This document shows, piece after piece, positions 7,240 to 14,181 of a stretch of DNA of 64,000 bases (positions are counted from its first letter, which is position 1; each line of letters begins with the position of its first letter). The notes under the pieces are model-generated. The model saw only the letters and a list, made by a program, of their open reading frames with translations, searched no databases and had not been told where the DNA came from. The translations under genes were made by a program, and so were the position numbers. Source of the DNA: Nocardioides sp. (GTDB taxonomy: Bacteria; Actinomycetota; Actinomycetes; Propionibacteriales; Nocardioidaceae); contig NZ_JASBRN010000077.1 in the NCBI RefSeq assembly GCF_030149505.1, positions 1 through 64,000 on the forward strand. Reading direction: 5' to 3'.

Positions 7240-8370
7240 GTGCTGAGGCCCCGGCTGCTGAGGTCCTGGCGCCGGCGCCACCTCGGCACGGACGCCGACC
7301 GCGCGACCTTCCGCACGCTGCACACCGCGGCGCTGGCGAGCCCGGCGCTGCGGGCGGGCCTGACCCGCGACAGCGCCGAGCGGGCCGTCCGCCACCTCCG
7401 GACCCTGCTCGGCACCCCGGCGGTCGCACTCACCGACACCGCCGGCCTGCTGGCGTGGGACGGCGCCGGCCAGCACCACGCCGACCGGGTGCCCGACCTG
7501 GTGCAGCAGACCCTGGAGCGCACCGGCACCCGGGCCTTCGGCCGCGAGGACCTGCACTGCGCGGAGTCCGGCTGCCCGGCCCGCACGGCCGTGGTGAGCC
7601 CGCTCTTCGTCGAGGACCGGGTCGTCGGCACCCTCCAGGCCTTCGCTCCCGTCTCGACCGCCGGCCTGGCCCGTGCGACCGAGGAGGTCGCGCAGTGGGT
7701 CTCCGGCCAGCTGGAGCTGGCCGAGCTCGACGACTCCCGCACCCGGCTGATGGAGGCGGAGGTGCGCGCGCTGCGAGCCCAGATCAGCCCGCACTTCGTC
7801 TACAACTCCCTGGGCGCGATCGCCAGCTTCGTGCGCACCGACCCCGACCGGGCGCGCGAGCTGCTGCTGGAGTTCGCCGACTTCACCCGCTACTCCTTCC
7901 GCCGCCACGGCGACTTCACGACCCTGGCCGAGGAGCTGCGCTCGGTCGAGCGCTACCTGCTGCTCGAGCAGGCCCGCTTCGGCGATCGACTGCACGTCAC
8001 GCTCTCCATCGCGCCGGAGGTGCTGCCGGTGGCGGTGCCCTTCCTGTGCATCCAGCCGCTGGTCGAGAATGCCGTGCGCCACGGACTGGAGTCGGTCGAG
8101 GGCGGCGGGCACATCCGGATCACCGCGCGCGACCAGGACCAGGAGTGCCTGATCGAGGTCGAGGACAACGGGGTCGGCGAGGAGCCGGAGCACGTGCGCC
8201 GGGTGCTGGCCGGCGACCGGTCGGTCGACTCCGTCGGCCTCGGCAACGTCGACGGGAGGCTGCGCGCGGTCTACGGCGACGAGTACGGTCTGGTCGTCGA
8301 GACGGCGCCCGGGGCCGGCACGAAGGTCGTCGTCCGGGTCCCGAAGTTCCACCCGGGGGTGCACGCCTGA
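7240..8370 (+). CDS. LytS-type sensor histidine kinase (GAF + His_kinase + HATPase)
   Basis: Sensor kinase of the LytS/YpdA/BtsS group that pairs with a LytTR regulator. The 376-residue protein lacks membrane helices: residues ~50-150 form a GAF-like sensor domain, 'ISPHFVYNSL' near 185 holds the phospho-acceptor His of the His_kinase domain, and 'LVENAVRHGLE' (N box) with 'DNGVGEE' (G box) form the ATPase domain. GTG start. A Cys pair 'LHCAESGCPA' in the GAF domain could be redox or metal sensitive (inference). First gene of a four-gene operon ending in a sodium:solute symporter, like E. coli Ypd/Bts systems that control carboxylate uptake. Confidence 0.88.
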   Translation: MLRPRLLRSWRRRHLGTDADRATFRTLHTAALASPALRAGLTRDSAERAVRHLRTLLGTPAVALTDTAGLLAWDGAGQHHADRVPDLVQQTLERTGTRAFGREDLHCAESGCPARTAVVSPLFVEDRVVGTLQAFAPVSTAGLARATEEVAQWVSGQLELAELDDSRTRLMEAEVRALRAQISPHFVYNSLGAIASFVRTDPDRARELLLEFADFTRYSFRRHGDFTTLAEELRSVERYLLLEQARFGDRLHVTLSIAPEVLPVAVPFLCIQPLVENAVRHGLESVEGGGHIRITARDQDQECLIEVEDNGVGEEPEHVRRVLAGDRSVDSVGLGNVDGRLRAVYGDEYGLVVETAPGAGTKVVVRVPKFHPGVHA

Positions 8371-8407
8371 TGGTCGAGCAGCGAGTGACCGCCCGAGCAG
8401 GTGAACG

Positions 8408-9133
8408 GTGAGCGCGGCCGCCCTCACGGTGCTGGTCGTGGACGACGAGCAGCCGGCCGTCGAGGAGCTGGTGTGGCTGCTGCGCCGCGATCCGCGTGTC
8501 GGGGAGGTGCTCTCCTGCACGGCCTCGACCGAGGCGCTGCGGATCCTGCAGGAGCGCGAGGTCGACGCGCTCTTCCTCGACATCTCCATGCCCGGCCTCA
8601 GCGGCCTGGAGCTCGCCCAGGTGCTGAGCCGCTTCAAGCAGCCACCCCGCATCGTCTTCGTGACCGCGCACGAGGCGCACGCCGTGGAGGCCTTCGAGCT
8701 GCAGGCCGTCGACTACGTCCTCAAGCCGGTGCGCGCCGAGCGGCTCGCCGAGGCCGTGCGCCGGGTCGGCGGCGCCCCTGCGGAGCCGACCGCCGGGCGC
8801 GACCTGCAGATCCCCGTCGAGCTCGGCGGGGTGACCCGCTTCGTCAGCCGCGCCGACATCACCCACGTCGAGGCGCAGGGCGACTACGCCCGGCTGCACA
8901 CCGGCGAGGGCTCGCACCTGGTCCGCACCCCGTTGTCGACCCTGGAGGAGGAGTGGGGCCCGGCCGGCTTCGTGCGGATCCACCGCTCCCTCCTCGTCGC
9001 GCTGCCGCACGTCACCGAGGTCCGGATGGACTCCGGTCGCTGCTCGGTGGTGGTGCGCGGCGGCGCCGAGCTCGTCGTCAGCCGCCGCCACACCCGCGAG
9101 CTGCGCGAGCTGCTGCTCACCCGGGGCACCTGA
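8408..9133 (+). CDS. LytTR-family response regulator
   Basis: 241-residue DNA-binding regulator, partner of the preceding kinase. Receiver domain (5-120): acidic pair 'VVDDEQ' near 11-16, phospho-acceptor Asp in 'ALFLDISMPG' near 58, Thr 'FVTAH' near 85, Lys in 'VLKPVR' near 107. LytTR DNA-binding domain 135-240: 'DITHVEAQGDYARLHT' and 'FVRIHRSLLVAL' are typical LytTR signatures. GTG start 38 bases after the kinase stop. Probable target is its own symporter operon (inference from YpdB and BtsR). Confidence 0.92.
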   Translation: MSAAALTVLVVDDEQPAVEELVWLLRRDPRVGEVLSCTASTEALRILQEREVDALFLDISMPGLSGLELAQVLSRFKQPPRIVFVTAHEAHAVEAFELQAVDYVLKPVRAERLAEAVRRVGGAPAEPTAGRDLQIPVELGGVTRFVSRADITHVEAQGDYARLHTGEGSHLVRTPLSTLEEEWGPAGFVRIHRSLLVALPHVTEVRMDSGRCSVVVRGGAELVVSRRHTRELRELLLTRGT

Positions 9134-9136
9134 GCC

Positions 9137-9511
9137 GTGGCCGACCCAGGGCCACGGCCCCGCGTCCGCGTCACCGGCCCGCCGCGGCGCCGACCGCCCG
9201 TGGCGCGCGCGGGCGAGGTCGACCAGGACACCCGTCTCGGGGGCCTGTACGTCGGCAGCCTGCTGCGCGAGCAGCTCTGGCTCGCCGCGCGGACGCTCAC
9301 GGTGCTCGCGCTGGTGGTCGGGTCGCTGCCGCTCGTGCTGCACCTGGCTCCCGACCTGGCGGCGCTGCGGGTCGGCCCGTTCCCGGTCGCCTGGCTGGTG
9401 CTCGGCGGGGCGACGTACCCCATCCTCGTGCTGCTGGCCTGGCGCTACGTGCGGCGGGCCGAGCGCAACGAGGCGGCGTTCGCGGAGCTGATGGACGAGG
9501 TCGACCGGTGA
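9137..9511 (+). CDS. Small two-helix membrane protein, symporter accessory
   Basis: 124 residues with a basic Pro/Arg-rich N-terminus, two membrane helices (about 48-70 and 82-103) and an acidic helical tail. Its position directly before a sodium:solute symporter, with a GTGA overlap, is the same as that of DUF485 proteins before ActP (compare 22541-22915), so it is probably a DUF485-like accessory subunit (inference; sequence similarity to the other copy is weak). GTG start three bases after the regulator stop. Confidence 0.7.
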   Translation: MADPGPRPRVRVTGPPRRRPPVARAGEVDQDTRLGGLYVGSLLREQLWLAARTLTVLALVVGSLPLVLHLAPDLAALRVGPFPVAWLVLGGATYPILVLLAWRYVRRAERNEAAFAELMDEVDR

Positions 9512-11052
9512 TCTCCGACCTGCCCGGCCTGCCGGGGACCGGCGCGGCCCCGGGGATCGTCGCGATCGTGCTGGTCACCGTCGCGACGCTGGCGCTGGGC
9601 ACCTACGGGCTGCGGCTCTCACGCACCACCAGCGACTTCATGGTCGCCTCGCGCGCGGTGGGGCCGCGGATGAACGCGGCGGCGGTGAGCGGCGAGTACC
9701 TCTCGGCCGCCTCCTTCCTGGGCGCCGCCGGGCTGCTGCTGGCCTTCGGCGCCGAGATGCTGTGGTACCCGGTCGGCTGGACCGCGGGCTACCTCGTCCT
9801 CCTCGTCCTGGTCGCCGCACCGCTGCGCCGCTCGGGCGCCTACACGCTGCCGGACTTCGCCGAGGCGCGGCTCGGCTCGCGCGCCGTCCGCCGCACCTGC
9901 GCGCTGCTGGTGGTCGCGATCGGCTGGCTCTACCTGCTGCCGCAGTTCCAGGGCGCGGGCATCACCCTGGCCAGCGCGGTCGGCGGACCGGGGTGGCTGG
10001 GCCCGGTCGTGGTCGCGGTGGTCGTGCTCGTCAACGTCACCGCGGGCGGCATGCGCTCGATCACGCTGGTGCAGGCCTTCCAGTACTGGCTCAAGCTCAC
10101 CGCCCTGCTCGTCCCCGCCGCCGTCCTCCTGGTGGTGTGGTGGGGCGACGGCCGTCCCGGCGACCCGGCGTCGACCGCCGCCACCACGGCCTGGTCGGTG
10201 CCGCTCGCCGACGGGGGCGCGCAGGGGCTCTACCTCACCTACTCCCTCATCGCCGCGACCTTCCTCGGCACGATGGGGCTCCCGCACGTGGTCGTGCGCT
10301 TCTACACCAACCCCGACGGCCGCGCAGCCCGCCGCACGACGCTGCTCGTGCTGGTCCTGCTCGGCGTCTTCTACCTGCTGCCCCCCGTGTACGCCGGGCT
10401 GGCGCGGGTCTACGCGCCCGGGCTGGCGGACTCCGGCTCCGACGGGCTGGTGCTGGAGCTGCCGGGGCTGGTCGTGCCGGGGCTCGGCGGCGACGTGCTG
10501 ACGGGGATGGTCGTCGGCGGCGCGTTCGCGGCGTTCCTCTCCACCTCCTCGGGCCTGGCCATCGCCGTCGCCGGCGTGCTGTCGCAGGACGTCTTCACCC
10601 GTCCCTTCCGCGGGACCCGGCTCTCCGGGGTCGCGGGCTTCCGCGCCGGGGCGGTCGTCGCGGTGGTGGTGCCGGCCGGGGTCGCGCTGACCGGGTCCGG
10701 CGCGGGTGTCGCCACGACCGTCGGGCTCGCCTTCGCGGTCGCCGCCTCCACCTTCTGCCCCCTGCTGGTGCTGGGGATCTGGTGGCGCGGGCTCACCCCC
10801 GCCGGGGCGATCGCCGGCCTCCTCGCGGGCGGGGTCGGCTCCAGCGCCGCCGCCCTGGTCACGCTCTACACCCCCGCCTCCGACGGCTGGTCCGACGTGC
10901 TGCTGCGACAGCCCGCCGCCTGGTCCGCGCCCCTCGCGCTGCTGGTGATGGTCGGTGTCTCGCTCGCCACCCGGCGTACCGTCCCCGCGCACACCAACCG
11001 GCTCATGGTCCGCCTCCACACGCCCGAGGCGGTCGTGCTCGACCGCGGCTGA
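9508..11052 (+). CDS. Sodium:solute symporter, ActP/MctP-like
   Basis: 514-residue SSS-family transporter with about 13 membrane helices. 'SGEYLSAASFLGAAGLLL' near residue 60 is the conserved helix of cation/acetate symporters, and 'TMGLPHVVVRFYTNPDGRAAR' near 255 is the ActP signature loop. Probable substrate is acetate or another short monocarboxylate. GTG start at 9508 overlaps the upstream stop. Paralogue of the symporter at 22917-24509. It is the effector gene of the LytS/LytTR operon and its expression is probably substrate-inducible. Confidence 0.87.
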   Translation: MISDLPGLPGTGAAPGIVAIVLVTVATLALGTYGLRLSRTTSDFMVASRAVGPRMNAAAVSGEYLSAASFLGAAGLLLAFGAEMLWYPVGWTAGYLVLLVLVAAPLRRSGAYTLPDFAEARLGSRAVRRTCALLVVAIGWLYLLPQFQGAGITLASAVGGPGWLGPVVVAVVVLVNVTAGGMRSITLVQAFQYWLKLTALLVPAAVLLVVWWGDGRPGDPASTAATTAWSVPLADGGAQGLYLTYSLIAATFLGTMGLPHVVVRFYTNPDGRAARRTTLLVLVLLGVFYLLPPVYAGLARVYAPGLADSGSDGLVLELPGLVVPGLGGDVLTGMVVGGAFAAFLSTSSGLAIAVAGVLSQDVFTRPFRGTRLSGVAGFRAGAVVAVVVPAGVALTGSGAGVATTVGLAFAVAASTFCPLLVLGIWWRGLTPAGAIAGLLAGGVGSSAAALVTLYTPASDGWSDVLLRQPAAWSAPLALLVMVGVSLATRRTVPAHTNRLMVRLHTPEAVVLDRG

Positions 11053-11119
11053 GACCGGCCGAGGACGTCGTCGATACGGGCCGTCCGGGGATGTGGGCCC
11101 GCGATGTCGCGGGATCCTT

Positions 11120-11131
11120 TACCTTTCTCTC
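11120..11131 (+). promoter_or_regulatory. Leaderless promoter -10 box of the secreted protein gene
   Basis: TACCTT (11120-11125), six bases, then GTG 11132, in the gap after the symporter operon. Confidence 0.5.
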
Positions 11132-11872
11132 GTGCTCGGACCTCTCGGAACCGCCCTGACCGCCGTCGCCGCCTCCCTCCTGGGGGCCGGCCTGCTGGTC
11201 CCGGCCGCCGCGGCCACGACCGAGGAGCCGGACACCACGCCCCCGCAGGTGCGGCTCGACCCGTGCCCCGAGGTCCCGCTCGGCGAGGCCTGCTCGCGGC
11301 GGGACGCGGTCTGGGTGGCCGAGTCCCGCGTGGACCCCGCGGAGGGGCTGGCCGTCGCCGGCGTCCGGTCCGGAGACGTCGTCCTGAGCGAGCGCGTGTA
11401 CGACGACGGGACGGGATTCAGCCCCTACGGTCTGTGGGGGCAGCCGTACAACGACGTGGTCAGCGACTACGACTACGTCACCGAGACCTGGCTGGACGGA
11501 CCGGGTCTGCACGAGCTCACCTTCTACGCCCGCGACCTCGCCGGCAACGAGGCGTCGGTGACCCGCACCGTCATCGGGCCCGAGGTGCCCCGCCGCCCCT
11601 GGAGGTTCTCGGTCGAGCACCGCCGCGGCGCGACCGCCATCGGGTGGTACGCACACGGGCGCGGATCCGGCATCACGGACTTCGTGCTGCGGTTCAAGGG
11701 CGAGAAGCCGTTCAGGCTCGACGGTGGCGGCATCGTGGCGAACCCGGGGCTGGGCTACCGGGGCGTCACGCTCCCCCTGGCCCCCGGCCGCCATGTCCTA
11801 CGAGTCCACGCGGTCAACCTCGTCGGCGAGGGCGCCCCCGGCCGCTTCGTCTTCCGCGTCCCCCGCCGCTGA
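11132..11872 (+). CDS. Secreted protein with Ig/fibronectin-like fold, unknown function
   Basis: 246 residues from a GTG start at 11132. That start gives a clean signal peptide (hydrophobic 5-25, AAA-A cleavage near 27); the longer frame would put 59 residues before it. The mature part has a Cys pair 'DPCPEVPLGEAC', followed by beta-rich segments with 'GLHELTFYARDLAGNEASVTRTV', typical of bacterial Ig-like repeats. A second module ends 'GRHVLRVHAVNLVGEGAPGRFVFRV', fibronectin III-like. No catalytic motif is visible. Stands alone after the symporter operon. Confidence 0.7.
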   Translation: MLGPLGTALTAVAASLLGAGLLVPAAAATTEEPDTTPPQVRLDPCPEVPLGEACSRRDAVWVAESRVDPAEGLAVAGVRSGDVVLSERVYDDGTGFSPYGLWGQPYNDVVSDYDYVTETWLDGPGLHELTFYARDLAGNEASVTRTVIGPEVPRRPWRFSVEHRRGATAIGWYAHGRGSGITDFVLRFKGEKPFRLDGGGIVANPGLGYRGVTLPLAPGRHVLRVHAVNLVGEGAPGRFVFRVPRR

Positions 11873-11955
11873 CCACAGCCCTCGCCCTCGGCCCGTGGAC
11901 GTCATGCGGACGGGACGTCCTCCTGCACGCGGCGTATGACGTCCCGACGACTCCT

Positions 11956-12675
11956 CTAGGCGGTGGCGGCCACCCCGGCGACGAGCGAGCGGTAGCGGTC
12001 GGCGACCAGGTCGATCACGAGCGGGTGCGGGCCGATGACGTCGGCGTACGGGTGGCCGAGCTCGTCGCACAGCTCGAAGAGCCGGCGAGAGAAGAGCCCC
12101 GGCGAGAGCAGGTACGGCGACACCGCGTCGCCCGGGCGCAGGACCGCCTCGGGGCGCGGGCCGAGGCCGGTGAGCGTGGCGGTGCGGATCGGGGTGCCCC
12201 ACTGGTCGGCCAGCAGGTGGGAGGCGGCGCGCAGGTCGCGCCAGGCCTTGGGGTCGGTCGAGCCGGTGGCGACCAGGACCAGCGGGGCGCCGGGCTCGAT
12301 CCCGGCGGCCTCCAGCCGGGCGACCTGGGCGGCGGCCAGCAGCGGGTCGGGGCCGAGCGGGCGGCCGAGCACGACCGGCGCGTGCGCCGGGGCCCCCGCG
12401 CACGCGGCCGGCAGGTCGGTACGCACGTGGTAACCGGTCGACAGCAGGAGCGGCACCACCGCGGCCGGCCGGTCGAGCCCGCGCACGACGTCCTCGAGGA
12501 GCGGCTCGCTCAGCTCGACGTACGCCGCCGTCGACTCGACCCCGAGGGCGATGCCGGCCCCGCGGGTGATCTGTCGGGCGATCTCGTTGCCGCCGGCGCG
12601 GCGGGTGCCGTGCGCGACCGTGACGAGCGCGGCGGCGCTGCCCGCAGGCTGCCCGGGGTGTCTGGCGAGGCTCAC
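11956..12675 (-). CDS. Sirohydrochlorin chelatase (CbiX/SirB family)
   Basis: Inserts metal into sirohydrochlorin; beside nirB the product should be siroheme for nitrite reductase. Two related half-domains: 'LVTVAHGTRRAG' (active-site His near residue 21) and 'LVLVATGSTDP' in the second half, where the equivalent His is absent. 'PLLLSTGYHVRTDLP' carries the second metal-binding His. The GTG start at 12675 overlaps the stop of the uroporphyrinogen synthase gene; the longer frame upstream is that gene's shadow. 239 residues, normal for the two-domain form. Confidence 0.87.
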   Translation of the reverse strand: MSLARHPGQPAGSAAALVTVAHGTRRAGGNEIARQITRGAGIALGVESTAAYVELSEPLLEDVVRGLDRPAAVVPLLLSTGYHVRTDLPAACAGAPAHAPVVLGRPLGPDPLLAAAQVARLEAAGIEPGAPLVLVATGSTDPKAWRDLRAASHLLADQWGTPIRTATLTGLGPRPEAVLRPGDAVSPYLLSPGLFSRRLFELCDELGHPYADVIGPHPLVIDLVADRYRSLVAGVAATA

Positions 12676-13796
12676 GACTCCCACGATGCCACCGCCAGTC
12701 GATAGCCCCGCTTGACGACCGTCTGGACGGACCGGGTGCCGAGCGCCGCGCGCAGCCGCGCGACCGCCATCTCGACGGCGTGCTCGGAGGAGGCGGTGCC
12801 CGAGGGCAGCATCGCCAGCAGGGCCGGTCGCGGGATGACGTGCCCGGGGGCGGCGACCAGTGCCTGCAGCACCGACAGGGGTGCCGGCGACAGCTTGACC
12901 TCCACCCCGTCGAGGAGCACCTGGTCGCCGTGCAGGAGCAGCTGGTGCCCACCCACCAGGTCGACGCTCAGACCCGAGCGCCGCGAGGGCAGCTCGGTCT
13001 CCATCAGCCTGACCATCGCGCCGAGGCGGGACCGGTCGGACGGATAGATCGTGGGCACGCCCCACATCTCGAAGGCGGCCGCCGTCACGGGCCCGACGCA
13101 CACCGCGACGACGTCGGCCTGGAACGCCGAGACCAGGTCGTCGCGCCGGCCGGCGGCGGCCGCGCAGTCCATCATCGTGGCGACGGCGGGCGCCGAGGTG
13201 AAGGTCACCGCGTCCACCTCGGCGTCGGCGACCCGCTCGACCATCGCGAACATCGGCGCGGGGTCCTCGGCGGAGATCACCCGGTAGACCGTGACGTTCT
13301 CGACCTCGGCCCCCTGCCGGCGCAGCGCGTGGGCCACCATCGACAACGACTGGCCGTGCTCCTGCACCACGATCCGGCGCCCGCTGAGGTCACGGCCGCG
13401 CAGGTGGTCGAGCACGTCCTCGAAGAGCTCGGACTCCGGCGCCCACAGCTCGCGCAGCCCCGCCCGGCGAAGCGCACCGACCGACTTCGGCCCGCGGGCC
13501 AGGATCTCGGCGCCGGACAGCGCCTGCACGAGGGGCTCGCGCAGCCCCCAGCCTTCGGCGGCGTCCAACCACGCGCGCATCCCGATGCCGGTCGTGGCCA
13601 GGAACATGTCCGGCGGCTCGGCGACGACCCGTTCGGTGGCGGCGCGCAGCGCCTCCTCGTCGACCCGGTGGGGGTCCAGGGTCAGCGCAGGGGCGTGCTC
13701 GACGACCGCGCCCCGCCGCTCGAGCAGGGCGATCTGCTCCTCGGCCTTGCGGGCGGCGGTCACCGCGACCCGGAAGCCGGCGAGCGTCGCGGTCAC
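12672..13796 (-). CDS. Uroporphyrinogen-III synthase / OmpR-type winged-helix fusion (NnaR-like)
   Basis: 374 residues. Residues 1-265 are a HemD-type uroporphyrinogen-III synthase domain ('TSAPAVATMMD', 'VAVCVGPVTAAA'). Residues 280-370 are a Trans_reg_C winged helix ('ALVAAPGHVIPRPALLAML', then 'VKRGYRLAV'). This architecture is known from actinobacterial NnaR, a regulator of nitrate/nitrite assimilation, and the gene is co-transcribed with nirB and nirD. GTG start at 13796, preceded by AGGAGG seven bases away; a TTG six codons upstream lies before that site and is rejected. The likely operator is the direct repeat found before nirB and narK. Confidence 0.85.
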   Translation of the reverse strand: MTATLAGFRVAVTAARKAEEQIALLERRGAVVEHAPALTLDPHRVDEEALRAATERVVAEPPDMFLATTGIGMRAWLDAAEGWGLREPLVQALSGAEILARGPKSVGALRRAGLRELWAPESELFEDVLDHLRGRDLSGRRIVVQEHGQSLSMVAHALRRQGAEVENVTVYRVISAEDPAPMFAMVERVADAEVDAVTFTSAPAVATMMDCAAAAGRRDDLVSAFQADVVAVCVGPVTAAAFEMWGVPTIYPSDRSRLGAMVRLMETELPSRRSGLSVDLVGGHQLLLHGDQVLLDGVEVKLSPAPLSVLQALVAAPGHVIPRPALLAMLPSGTASSEHAVEMAVARLRAALGTRSVQTVVKRGYRLAVASWES

Positions 13797-13818
13797 GGGG
13801 GTCTCCTCCTGCAAGGCG

Positions 13819-14181
13819 TCAGGTCCTGCGGGGGCCGACCTGCACCACGCCGTCGACGAGGCGCACGGCGTACGTCGGCACCCGCACCGCCTCGTCGTCG
13901 AGGCACACGCCGTCGCTGAGCCGGTAGGGCTGCTTGTGCAGCGGCGATGCCACGAAGGGTACGCCGCCTCGCGTCCCGACGATCCCGCGCGCCAGCACCG
14001 AGGCGCCCGTCGCCGGGTCGAGGTTGGACAGCGCGTGCAGCTGGTCGAGGTGGTCGCGGAAGACCGCCACGGCCTCGCCCTGCACCCACGCCGCCACGCC
14101 GGACTCCCGCGCGATCCTCGCCAGGGGGCACACCGCCACCCACGTGCTCCCCTGGGTCGACTGCTCCACGAGCGCGGTCAT
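13819..14181 (-). CDS. nirD: Nitrite reductase [NAD(P)H] small subunit
   Basis: 120-residue Rieske-fold subunit of assimilatory nitrite reductase. The fold markers 'VAVCPLARI' near 16 and 'PLHKQPYRLSDGVCLDD' near 80-96 are present, but the paired Cys/His cluster ligands of true Rieske proteins are absent, as usual in NirD. The ATG at 14181 overlaps the nirB stop by four bases. Residues 3-10 are less conserved. Confidence 0.92.
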   Translation of the reverse strand: MTALVEQSTQGSTWVAVCPLARIARESGVAAWVQGEAVAVFRDHLDQLHALSNLDPATGASVLARGIVGTRGGVPFVASPLHKQPYRLSDGVCLDDEAVRVPTYAVRLVDGVVQVGPRRT

